A stretch of 64,000 bases of DNA from Rhabditoides inermis. Its lineage: Eukaryota > Nematoda > Chromadorea > Rhabditida > Rhabditidae. Shown here one piece after another: positions 1-12,164 of the stretch; position 1 is the stretch's first letter; each line of letters opens with the position of its first letter. The notes beneath the pieces are model-generated. The model was not told the origin of the DNA, did no database searches, and was given only the letters and a program-made list of their open reading frames with translations. The DNA is taken from contig CAWZYM010000400.1 in NCBI GenBank assembly GCA_963966185.1, positions 336,001-400,000 on the forward strand, read 5' to 3'. A program made the translations under genes and the position numbers.

Positions 1-2122
1 CGCCGTATAATCACGTACAACAATATGATGTTACTATACTACACAACACCATGCATCAATAAACTGCCAGAAAGAGCGGGAGAGAGAGAAAAAGAGAGAG
101 AGAGAGATAGATAGAGATGGGGAGGAGGAGAGAGACAAGGAATTCGTCTCGGAAAACAGTATAGCGGAACAATAACCAATGAGGAAACGAGGAAACGGGT
201 AAACCACAACTTTCTCACTCACTCACTTTACCGCGGATGGATGGCAATTCCCAACCCTCCACCCCCTACTCTCTTCCTCTCTATCTCTCTCACACACACC
301 ACGTAAACGAATAACTACACTCAGTCAGCGCACCACCCATATACAGCATTCCGCTAATACATCAGAAACAAAACGCACCATGACAACTCTCTTTCTCTCT
401 CTATCTTCTCCTCCTCTCTCTGTAAAGTTAATATACCGTTGATACGTGTTGTTAGCGGCGGTAGGCACTTAATAATTGGCTCACAGCCGGACAACAATAG
501 CCATCCACGCACACATACATGTCCCGGAGACGACGCGTGTTGCGGAAAAACGGTCGGTTCAAAGCGGTGTGTGCAGGATAATCCAGAATTAACGTGGGGC
601 ACGACACACGCAGTCGTGTAATCTGACTAAAACGAGGCGCGCCCTGCTGCCGACGACGGACAATGACAATGCTCTCGATGCGCCGAGTGGACTCTCCCTC
701 CCCCTCCAATCAGTGGCGAGAGTCACACTACCTACACTAGGCACAAATTCCATCATACATATGAATTATGAATAAATGAAACACAGAAGACACAATAGTC
801 ACGAAAGCGGAAGGTAGAAACACGGATACAACGCGATACGCTCGCACAACAAGGTTGAGTAATAGAGAACGCTCCTCTTCCTCTTTCTCTCGCGCCAAAA
901 AACCGCATGCAATCTTACGATAGGAATGAGGTAGGGAAGGGAGTGAGCAATTGATCTCTACCGAAACAAGTGAAAAAAGAACGCGAAACGGACAAGCATC
1001 AAATGCGAGGAGAGAGGAAGGGTAGGCAAAAGGGATGATACACACATCCGCACTGAATGGGCAGGGAGAGATAGAGAGATAGAGAGAGATGTGACTAATG
1101 AGACGAGAACGTGCCGTAAAGAGAGGAGAGGGGAACGCATTCAAACAGTGTAGTCGCTTCCACCTCTCTCCGCACATGCGCCGTTTTCAATGGCAAGACA
1201 ATTGGAGGGCGAATAGACCATAAAAGACCAAGCAGACGTGTTTTCGAAGCCCACGTCGTCTCTGCGTCGTCGTGGGGATCGATCGATCCGAGAAAGGAAA
1301 GCACTATAGAGACGCCGTCGGGGTCACGAGGAGTGTGGTGTGTAAACACGAGTGGCTAACATTCCATCTCACTATAACCCAGCTGAGCCAGAGCCTACAC
1401 CCACTGGGTTGTAACAACCAGAATATCCGAGGCATCGAAAGTTTAGAGCAATAAATATGTGACATCACTCGGAAGGAAAAGGGGGAGAGAGGAAAGTGAG
1501 AGAGTACTCGCTAAGTTTTGAAGGATGGTGAAAGAGAAGCACGAACTGACAAGAGTGAAGCCCATGTATGCTCAAGAGCATCGAATCAACACGAATCCCT
1601 CACAAAACGAGCACACTTCACTGCAATCCTTTATTTTTTCTTTAAAATTTTTCCTCGAGATTTTCAAACATTTTTGCTTTTTTTTAATTTGAAAAGTATG
1701 AGTGTGGGGATTGAGTGAACAAGGCACAAAATGAATGTGTGTGAAATGGATACTAGATGTTTTGAGGTTTTCAGTTTTTGGGTGGGACTGGGAACTCAAT
1801 ATGAGTTGAAAATGAATGGTACAACTTGCTAAGATGAACAGATATTAATTAGTAGGGACAACGTGACGTCGACTTCGGATAAGACGGTGTGATACAATAC
1901 GATACAACAACTTCCGAATATGGGGAGGGAGTGGGGGTTGGTGTAACAGTATGGGGGCAGAATAGGCATGGTGAGAACAAAATTTTTATCAGCCTTTTTC
2001 TGAGTTTTTGTATATTTTTAGTTTTCTGTGATTTGCGCAAAAGAATAAATATAAAAGAACATATCAATCTTCAAGCAGAATCGAAAGATGGGGTGGGTGG
2101 GGGTTGGTAAAGGGAAGGAAGA
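1..2122. other. intergenic / 3' flank, no gene seen
   Basis: No open frame here has splice-supported coding character. The stretch is AT- and GA-rich with (GA)n/(CT)n tracts near 70-135, 385-420 and 1065-1090, and T-rich runs at 1620-1690. The right end is the 3' flank of the minus-strand R3HCC1-like gene. I could not identify a clear AATAAA on the minus strand. Confidence 0.5.
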
Positions 2123-5100
2123 TTATTTCCACAAGTCCTTCTCAGCTCGCTTCTGCTCTGAAAAGTTTGTATGTGAGAAGGGAGAAATAATATTAATCGA
2201 GATTACAAGTAGCTCTAATGCGGCGCAACGCAAGATAATCCGATGAAATTGGCAAATACAAATCACTGCTGCTACCAAGACAACCCCGGAAATGTGGAAT
2301 GGGCATAAGGAAAAAAAAAGAAAGAAAAAGAACACTCACCCCTGGCCGCCTTGAGCTCGTCCCTCTCGCGTTGCCGCGTCTCTTTGCTGACTGTGCTCTT
2401 ATGGCCGAGTGCGCTCTCCACCATACGACGAGCAGTCGACACATTTGTGCGCTGACGACGTGCGGGAGGAGCCAGGTCACTAAAAAGGCGCATGAACCAA
2501 TGCTCATGCAAACCGTGAAATAAATAGAGAACAACCACTCACATCTTGATTCGGATGGCCTCCCGCTTGACGTTGTCGGGGGCGTCTGCGAGACGGCGGA
2601 GATGCAGCTGGCCGCCAAACGATCGAGTGAGTGCCTCGACAGCCTTGGCCTGGGTTGGGAAGGAGACGAAGGCAGAGCTGCCGAGCGCCGGCAGCCACTT
2701 GCACGACGCGTCGCCATAGCCCAGCTGTGCCAGAGCGTCCCGCACATCCTGCTCCCTCCACGACGACGGAAGAGAGTGCGCCTCCAACACGTGCGGAAGC
2801 ACTGGAAACACATTATGTCAACAATGAATGATGCACAAAGAAGTAACAACGGTCAACACACTCACCGGTAGGATCCCATCGTTCGCTCGGCTTGGCAAAG
2901 TAGTCAATGGGCGCCTTCTTGCCAGTAGCAGCCGCCTTGGCCTTTGACTCCAGCTTTGCCGCAGCGAGGCGATCGTTCAGGTCGTCCATGGCGCTCTCGT
3001 CGAAGTTCTCCCAGCTGTCCTCTTCCTCGTCGTCCGGAGGCACCGGATCCTCTCGCGACGTGGTTGCAATGCCGAGCGTCTCCTTTAGAGCGCGCTCGAC
3101 ACGCGCCTTCTCCTCGCTCTCAGAATCCTAAATAATAAAACATTATCATGTATAAAATATTTATAATCACCTGGAAGAGCACCCTGCCGCTCTTGCTAGT
3201 CGAACTCTTGGCGCTGCCAGTGGATCCAGTCGATCCGGCCCTCTCGCGTCCTGCTCCCTTGCCCAGTGCAGCCATGATAGCGTTGCGGGCAGTCACGTTG
3301 CGCTCGTGTTCGGCCGACTCCTTCCTAACCCGTTTCTCCTCTTTGCGAGCAGTAGCAACGGCAAGGGCTGGCGGATCAGCAAACACCTCTTGCGGGATGG
3401 GCACTTCGTCAGCAGCAGGAGCAACCGGATGGGTCACTATATGCGGAACAGGTGCGACGGGAAGAACTTTCAGAGCAACTTCAAAAGACGTAGACGGCGA
3501 GTCCTGCAAGCGTACATGTGCACAAGGACGCCACGCGCAAGTTCCCGCCAAATCTTTTAAGGTGGGTCACTGTCACTGTCACGCACACGTCCATTCTATG
3601 GGAAACAGAAAACCTAGGCTATCTTCTTGTTCAGGAAAACCTATGTACACCACAAAATGATAGTGTACTCACCGCCGGTTTCATAGGAGTGAAGAGGCTC
3701 TCAACGAGGTCGTGTGCCAGAGATTCTGCGTGACTATCGTCCGCGTCGCAAGGTGATTCGGCTTCGGAACGCACACTATCGAGGTCTAAACAAAGTCAAA
3801 TAAGAACATTTTTTTCAAACCGCAAAGCGTGGAACTCACCGAAAAGGTTGTGGTCAAAGGAGACGTGTCGGCGCGAGTCCGAGACACGCTTGGGGATCGA
3901 GACAGGCTCGGGCAGTTCGTCAAAGAGCGGCTTGGGAGAGTCGGCAGGAGGCCCCGGCCAGATCAGCCTGAAACAATACGCATACAAACATGAATAACTA
4001 CAACTCGTATTCATGTTGTCCGCAGTGCATTTGTACTATCGACTAGTGACTCTCACCTTGCGGCCGGCTCGCTCCTCCTGCGCGGGTTGACGACGGGCGG
4101 AGCGCCTCCACCGAGAGACAGTCGTTGAGTGACGAAAGCCTCCGACTTGGGAGTAAGCACTGCAATAAACATACATCACTTAATGCCTCTCTTTTCCTTA
4201 TCTCACGTTACCGCATTTACTTCAAGATCAAAAATTGTTTTGCATGACTACGGACTACAGAGATAGCGGATTTCCACTCTCTCAATCTGTCTCAATATCT
4301 ACTACTGCGTGTGAGAGGCGTAGTCAAGGTCGCAAATCGAAATCTTCTCGCCGTGCCATAACTGCTAGCAAAACAGAACACTTGGTCGCATAGCAGCTAG
4401 ACCAACCAGCAACACACGTGCCCGCTTTGACTAAGCAAGCAATCGATTGTTATCGATGCAAGAAGAGCGATAGAGGGTGCCACCTGTACAGTGAGCGAGC
4501 GAGCGAGAGGCGGGCGCAAAAAAAAAACGCTCTCGCAAGAGCAGAGAATAGTTGGAGAAAAATATACGAGGTAGGAGAGACACAGATAATAAGACGAGAA
4601 GTCGTCTCGCACAGTTCTTCCTATGCACTTGCACTTTCGAGTAGACGATTCAAATGTCATCATTTGAACTCTTTCCTATTGGCAACTGGCAACTAGTGAT
4701 ACGAGGTGTCTATGAGCATGCTAAACAATAAAAACATTGGGACTATCGGTCTATCAATTATCAATTACAATAGTTGACAACACGCACACGCCAGCGAACA
4801 CTATATTCTATGCCGAACAAATATACTTTCCAAACCAGGTACATTTTACATTATTGTTATTGAACGCAATAAAACACACTTACGTGGTGCGAACTCGAAC
4901 TGTGGATTGGGAATGAAGGTAGGAGTGAGCGGTTTTTCAATAGTGAGCTCGTCGGGACGAGACACCGTCATGGCAGTAGCTGTAGTAGTAGTGACGCCAG
5001 CAGCCGCCTCCTTCATCAGTCCCTTAGTATACGCAGGTCGGTCGGCCGAGCCGCGTTCGCCCTCAGAAAACTTGTCCTGCAAAGAAACGTCAGCGGCAGT

Positions 5101-7370
5101 CAACAACCCTTGTTGCATTCACAAAACAATGCACATGTGTCCCGTGTCCGGCTCTCGCATAATTATAACTTTATCCGTGAGCTCACTGACCTTCGAGTTT
5201 GTTCGGGCACGAATGTCGTCCTTGCTACCGTGATAGAAGAGAGACTTGAGGTCGCCAGACTCGTACATCAGTACCTGCTTCTGCTCGTCTTGGAACGACT
5301 CATTGATCATCTCCACCTGAAAAAAATATATTCATCATCCTTGTCAGCTGACGTGGCGCGGCGATGTCATTGTGCCATCCCGTCCTTAGCAGACTATTCC
5401 TTGCTCTCACTCTCTTCTCCGCCCCGCGATCGCAAAACGTTTTCACTCGCACTCGGTAAACAACTCATGCACACACACACACACACAACAAACAGGGCAG
5501 CCAGTGGTGTGCTGGCTGCAGGCCAACAGCAGAGCGAGAGAGAACGAGAGCAGGCATCGATCCCCAAACTCGTTGCGTGGGGTGACATCACCCATTCCGA
5601 GAGCGGCATGCGAACACCGCTTGCTGCTTTCCGGCCATTGCAGCCGAATGGCAGCCTAGCATCAGAGTACAAGGTTCAGTCTGCTCGTGTGCCGGCGCGT
5701 TCACTCCAGCTACGTCTACTCACTACTCCTGCAGGATGCAGCACTCCGAACACTCTGCTTGTCTAGTATCTCTCACACACGCACACGAACACTCACAAGC
5801 GCGCTAGCTACTTTAGTCTAATGTTTCACTAATGCTGTGTTTTTGTGGTTTCGAGACCTTCGCCTGCCTGCCTGCCTCTCTCTCCCTCTCTCGTGTGCGA
5901 TGCCCACGCTAAATGACGACATATAAAATAAGTGACGTCAATTCCCTTGCCGGGTGCATTAGCAATGAATCAAGGCAGCACATGGTGTTATTTTTGGATT
6001 GTAACCCTATGCGACGCAAAGTGATATTTCTCGCGAGAATTTACGTAGTTAAAGCGAGAGAGAGAAAAGCAAAGTAGATTATAGCGTCACATACGAAGGC
6101 GGATAGTTGCCAGAAACGCGTTTGAAGAAGGAACACATTAACACATACCTCGAGGTCGTCCATAATGTCGGCACCCTCGTCCTCGGGATCGGCACAGTTC
6201 TCCTCGACAGAAGGACACGCAGACGCGCCGCCAGGACTGAGCCCCGCCACCAGTGGTGACGAGCCATGGCGCTCCAGTTTGATGTTCATCTCCTTCATCT
6301 CAAACTCGTGGCATGATCCGGGCAGGTTCGAGAGAATGTCCTCCTCGTCATCCCGCTGAACGAGACCCGGCGTGGAAACGTCTGCAAGAAAACGAATGAT
6401 TATATATTAGCATGATATAGTGAATGACTCACCGTCGCACATGGAGTAGTTGTTGTTGGGTGTGGGTGAGGGAAAGAAGCCTATGCCGCCGCCGCTGTCA
6501 CCACCGCCTTGCCTAGGCTGCTCGTACAGTGTCGATGCGGGAAATTCGGACACAAAGTCCGATGTGTTAAGCACTGAAACACGAAGGTTGTAAACAGCTC
6601 GCATCCTCGTGAATTGTGTCCCTCGACGGCAGCTGGCCAAAAGTGAATGGTAAGTGGGCGCACCTGTGCTGCCGAGAATGTCGGCCTTGGTGAAGTCAGA
6701 AAAGTCGGTGTATCCGAAGTCACAGTCAGCCAGCTCGGAGAGTGCATTCGCCGAAGAAAAGGCGGCCGACGTGTACGAGCTGACACAGCCAGTAGACGTC
6801 GAAGGCGGCATGTAGGCAGAGGTGGTAGGCACGAGACCGGCAAAGGGTGCCGGACCCGAAGGGGCAGCGTCGAACAGTAGAGAGGGAGCCAGGGGGTAGC
6901 GGTCATCCGAACGGGCGCAGCTCATGCTGAAAACACCAACAATTCTAGCCGGTTCGCTTTCGCTTCCCGCTAACAACCATCAATCGATAGATGAATCAAA
7001 AGTGTCTTCCCGGCGAAGGCAAATGGCGACGCTGGCGTGCAGCCAGTCCAAGCGACATGTGAGAGAGCGAGAGAGGGGAGGAGGAGAGTTATCAAAACAC
7101 CGTTTCGCAATAGTGAATGTATTCGGCTCCGCCCCGGCGAGTGCAGAGAGAAGTGCATACGAGTGCAACGGGACTACATGTTTACTGTCGCTGCTTTCTA
7201 GCGGCGCGTGCCATTCTGAAGCCGTTTTACGCCAGCTACTTTTCTCGCAAAGTACAAAGAGTGAGTGGCCCCGCCCTGACCGACCGCCGCGAGCAACGTG
7301 TGAGAGCAGCAGAGAGCAACCAGACTACTCACCTTGGCATGATATTCTTGTTGGCTAGGTCGGTCATCAT
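2123..7370 (-). CDS. R3H and coiled-coil domain protein 1-like (R3HCC1/R3HCC1L family)
   Basis: Fourteen coding exons on the minus strand: 7370-7333, 6926-6664, 6573-6433, 6381-6149, 5316-5191, 5076-4884, 4159-4057, 3967-3840, 3785-3673, 3503-3171, 3127-2866, 2801-2543, 2479-2340, 2157-2123. Phases close to a 788-aa protein. The C-terminal ~170 residues carry the family signature: an RRM-like block beginning HVLEAHSLP, with a W-x-PALGSSAFVSF strand and a KAVEAL helix, then a basic coiled coil (ARRMVESALG, RERDELKAAR) ending KDLWK. The N-terminal ~500 residues are acidic, Ser/Pro-rich and probably disordered. No clear R3H domain is visible. The start chosen is the first Met in an exon whose upstream frame is closed by a stop once the 7606-7532 5'UTR exon is joined. 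Vertebrate relatives are poorly characterised RNA-associated proteins, so RNA binding is inference. The C-terminal match is strong; the N-terminal exons rest on splice phase only. Confidence 0.72.
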
Positions 7371-7531
7371 AGATAGAAGCAATAATATAAATGAAGTGGC
7401 GATGCGCCGGACCCGTATAAGTACCTGCAAAGCAACCAATTAGAGAGCGGCTGGCAAGGTTTCATATAGGAGGATAATGCTAATTGCGTCATACACGATG
7501 TATGATAATCAGGTATGATAATGACGACTCA

Positions 7532-8080
7532 CCGTTTAGTGGAGTGGTACAAAAATTTTGCTGCAGCTGACCCCCCGGAACGGCGGACACCTCTCACGCC
7601 TCTCCCTGCAACCAACAATCAATAAACAAAACAAATACCGTTCAGCAACGTAAACAATGACATTTCGAAACGAATAACTGTCACATAAATTCACGCGATT
7701 AGATAATGCATTAAATGCGCAGTTGGGAGTGGTATTAGTGATAATGAGAGAACAACGTGGTATGCGCAACTTTCGAGAAAAAGAATGTTACCGCCGCCGA
7801 CCGGGAATTTCGAAATAGCAAATGTCACACAGAAGAGACGAAAGGGCACAAACGCGAGGACGGACTGCACGGATCAATACCGGAAGCGCATTGTACGGCG
7901 ATAGAAAACGGAATAATTATGCAAAAAAGGGTGAATAGGGTACTCGCAACACATCACATACTCATCATTTTCACATAGTTTTTCTGGGCTCTCGCGCGTT
8001 GCCGCACCGCAGCCGCTCCGCACCTCCTTAGACCCCGCCCTTTTGTTCCGCTTGGGACTCACCGGTTATTCAGGGCGAAT
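7532..8080 (-). other. probable 5'UTR exons of the R3HCC1-like gene
   Basis: Minus-strand blocks at 7606-7532 (acceptor TTGCAG, donor GTGAGTC) and ending near 8060 (donor GTGAGTCCC) have good splice signals but no usable open frame: the 7606-7532 block has a stop in frame with the coding start. The 7424-7371 part of the first coding exon is also untranslated. The extent upstream of 8060 cannot be fixed from sequence. Confidence 0.4.
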
Positions 8081-8863
8081 AAACAATTGTTTGCAGTTGG
8101 TAATTCACAAAAATAATTCACAAAATATTGCAGTAAAACATGCGAAAAAATTATTCTTTTTTTTAAGAACATCGAATGTAAAATGATAACCTAATCCATT
8201 AGAATATAAATAGTTTGCCTGTGGCGGTGCTATCGCCATCTGTCTATCAATTGCAAATCAAATATCGCGCAATTTGTGAGAAATAATTGAGAGCACAAAC
8301 GTGAACTATAATATTATAACGAACATTTAACAAGAACAAATAAAACACGTGATTATTGCGGTTTGCTGTGGTAAGAAGAATGGGAAAGGGGGGGGGGGGT
8401 GGTTTTGCACATTCTCTCTCAAACCACTCTCATAACAGACACAATCAGCAATCACCACATCACGGATCGATGAGGGGAATGAGTGCAAATGAACACATGC
8501 GAACTATGCAGATGGATGGTCTGATTGATGGCGCAGTCGTCCGAATGCGGCTTCGACCGGCCGGTCCACTGCTGGCTGCGCGTGTTGTTTTTGTAAATCG
8601 AGAGAGCGAAAAGAGAGAATTTGGGAGGGGAGAACGGCCGGAGCCGACAACAGATTAGCATCGATAGATTAACGCGCACCTGCCTGGGAAGGGGGCGTTG
8701 ATCATATAAGAAATGAACGAGTAATCCCATAATTGTGGATACTCGCGTCATATGGAAACGCGTGATAGCTAATCAAGAAGGGATTGGGCGAGCGCGGTCG
8801 TCAGAGAGATTCTAGCAAACTGGCTCTTTGCGCGTGCGGCTGTGATCGAGAGCACGTATCATC
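8081..8863. other. intergenic, nothing recognised
   Basis: AT-rich left half and a G-run at 8389-8402. It lies between the 5' end of the minus-strand R3HCC1-like gene and tRNA-Thr, so it presumably holds the promoter of the former. No motif could be supported. Confidence 0.4.
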
Positions 8864-8935
8864 GCCTCATTGGCTCAGTGGCAGAGCGTCTGTCTAGTAA
8901 ACAGAAGGTCGCTGGTTCGATTCCAGCATGAGGCA
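8864..8935 (+). tRNA. tRNA-Thr (anticodon AGT)
   Basis: 72-nt cloverleaf. The acceptor stem GCCTCAT pairs with ATGAGGC with discriminator A. The D arm is GCTC/GAGC, the anticodon stem TCTGT/ACAGA holds loop CTAGTAA (anticodon AGT), and the T arm is GCTGG-TTCGATT-CCAGC. A T5 run at 8941 can serve as the RNA polymerase III terminator. The three genomic bases after the discriminator happen to be CCA. Confidence 0.95.
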
Positions 8936-8945
8936 CCAAGTTTTT

Positions 8946-9381
8946 GCACTTCTCTGAAACCACTTTTTGACAATTCCATGAAATGTATAAATTGATAGTC
9001 TAAAATTTACCTATACTACACCATTTATATTCAAGGATTTTCATTGAACCATCACATTTAAAAATTGTAAATCACCAAACCGTCGCCGATACTCACTGCT
9101 GGAATCATATCAAGACAAAGGTTTCACTCACTCACTGACCTACAACATTCAATGTTTGCCGCGCTACTCCCGGCACGCTCAGGCTAACTGGCGGGAAAGG
9201 AGACAGGTCAGCTGGCGAGTAGATCCGGCGCCATTTGATCTGACTAAGGTGACCGCTGCCTCTGGTTTCTCCCCACATTTGAGTCTGTCGTGTCCTCTCG
9301 TATTTTGATGCCGCTTCGTGCACTCTATCCTATCACATACCAATGATCTCCTTGTTACAGGTATACTAACACCGTTTTATC
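8946..9381. other. caprin upstream region with candidate trans-splice acceptor
   Basis: AT-rich DNA between tRNA-Thr and the caprin start. An acceptor-like TTGTTACAG ends at 9360, 21 bases before the ATG, which fits spliced-leader addition or a 5'UTR intron. No other element seen. Confidence 0.4.
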
Positions 9382-12109
9382 ATGAAGGCGCCGGTCGCTG
9401 GAAAGAAGATTCAGAAGGAGCAGAAGGTCGTTCCGACTCTCATTCCCCAGGGTACCACGGACGATGATGAGGTACTGTAAGTTGGATTATAGTATTATGG
9501 TAGTCACAGTGTAGTGTTCTCGAGAGTTATCTTGGTTACCGAACAGTTAGTATTAAGTGTATGAAAATTTTCTAGTTGGTAAATAATAATAATTTCAGAT
9601 TTTCGCAAAGCCCTACGCTCGATTCACCGAGATTCTGGATCTCAAGCAGAAGGATCTCACTTCTCGCATGGTATGTGAGAAATGTGATAGAATTCGTTAG
9701 CCGCTTCCGCTTGCAAGATGGTGCCAAAACCAATGAAAAACGACAATTTTCACCCGATCATCTTGCAAGCGTCTGTAGTGACAAGCTCTTTATACGCTTG
9801 TTTGCAAACTGCTTTTCTTCTCCAGGAGCGTCTCTCCGTGTACGTGGAGCAGGGTCAGGCCGAGGCCAAGATTCGCTGCAAGGAGTTTGAGATGCAGCTC
9901 GCCTACTTCAAGGTTTGTTGATCTGTTTGCATGTTGTTAAAGGCGAGGTCAGACTTGATGTTTCGAAAAGATGTTTCAAAGAGATCTTGTTTCGAAAAAA
10001 TGTTTCAAAGAGATCATTTTCTGGAGATCTTTCTGCGGGTGCACAGCCGTTCTGAGATCTTTTTGAAAGTCTTTTCCCAGCAAAAGTTGAGTCTGACGTC
10101 TACTTGGTTTAGGAGCTGTCGAAGCTGGCTTCTGACTGTGGCCGTCAGTTCAAGAAGGCCAAGAAGACGGCCGACAACCAGCATAGGAGTGCGGTGAGTG
10201 GGAGAGAATCTGGATTCGGATGGTCATCATTTTTTAGATGAAGACTATGTGCAACCCCTCGGACGTGCTTGAGATTCGCTCTCTTCTGGCGCTGATCGCG
10301 GAGCCTGAAGTCCGCGAACGATTCGCCAAGGGAGTTGACGGAGCGCTGGTTAGTTGAAGGTTACTGTAGTCTTACTCTGCCAGTCAATACCTTTAAAATT
10401 ACCATCCTATGTCTCTTTCAGGAGTTGTCGAAGAAGGAGCTTTCTCTCCTCGACTATCTCGACTCGTTTGTCTTCAATCCTTGCATGGTGGACTGTCCTA
10501 CTTGGGAGCACTGGCAGAGCAAGGTACTGTATCACATACTTACCGTACCTATCGTTATCATAACAAATGCATTCTTCTTAGAGCACTCACAGAAAAAGTG
10601 TATATGCTCGCTTTTCACGAAGCAATTTTGGGCGAAATATTATTGTGGATAGTGGAAAAAGAGGGAAAAAAACATACGGGTTCTGTCCTCTGAGCCACTC
10701 CAATGCCTCTCGTGAAAAAGCGAGGCTCATTTGCGGGTCTTTTATATAAACATATAATTTCCTTATTTGTAGCTGCTCACCTCTTCCACTTTGTGCACGG
10801 CTGTGTTGAACGGCTGTGCCTACGAGACTGTCATGGACGGAATCACTGGTACTGTACTGCTTGGTTACTGTCGATTCTGATATACTGTATTATTCAGGCC
10901 GTGAGGCTCTCGATCTGATCGCTTCTATCAAGGAATGCGCCTTCTTCAAGGAGTTCCTCTTCAAGGAACAGGTTTCGGCAGCGTTGTTGGTTGTCTACAG
11001 TAATCTTTCAGGAGACTGTGGAGGTGGCTTCCGAGGAGGTTTCTGTGGAGATGCCCGAGGAGGACTGTGAGGAGACTATTGTCGAGCCGGAGCCGGTCGC
11101 GGAGCCGATTGTCGAGAAGACGGCGGACAAGGAGATCAAGCTGGACGAGCTCTCGTTTGGCTTCGAGGACAAGGAGGAAACGTCTGTGGAGTTGCCAGAG
11201 TGCACTGCTGCCGTCCACTTCGAGCCGGCCACTCGGGACGCTGCCGAGGCAACGACTGACGAGAGCAGCGCGCCCAGTGCAGCCACCTCTACTGGTACGA
11301 ACATTATCGTGGATTTTGAACATACAGTATACTGAACGAAAATTCACAGCAATCTGTTTTGCCGTTCATATCTCTACTCCACAGATCCTCTTACATGAAC
11401 ACATGGCGTAGTAGTAATTTTCTCAATCAGCAAGCCACGGTCCGCGGGTTCGATCTTGGTTAAGCACGCAAAATTTTGTCAAATTCAAAACATCATTCAA
11501 TAGGTTCTGATCGTTGTCTCACCACCCTCATTTCTCTCGCGAAAAGAATGGAACTCTTCAGGCCCACTATAATAATGTTAGTTACCAATAGGTTGTCGAA
11601 AAGACTATCAAACTTTCCATTGCGCTGCTCGCCTTTTGGTTTTCCCATATATCGCGCATGTGCCCGGGTTCATGGCAGCTGCCAGCCGCTGGTCAGGTGG
11701 CCGAGTGGTTAAGGCGTTGGACTGCTAATCCAATGGGGTTTCCCCGCGTGAGTTCGAATCTCATCCTGATCGAATTTTTTGCCTAATTTCTCTTGATTGG
11801 AAGGCACTTTGTACGGAAGGAGCTTTTCATTCGCGTATTCGTAGAGACATTTATCCTTAATTTTATCAAGTTGTCGCATATTTAATGGCGCGCGCTCCCT
11901 CTGAAAGCGGCGTGCCTGTGTGGCCAGCTGGACATTGTGTGTGTGCGGGTGGTGAGGGGCGGTTTGTTATTTTAGCCGTGTGAGGATGAGGCAAATGTAG
12001 GCGAGAGAGAGAGGGCTTGGATGTGGGCTCGGTATGTTTGGACGGGATTGAATCATCGACCGATTAGGCACTCGCGGCACGCGCGCGCCTCGCATGATAC
12101 ACTCACTCC

Positions 12110-12164
<55 letters not shown>

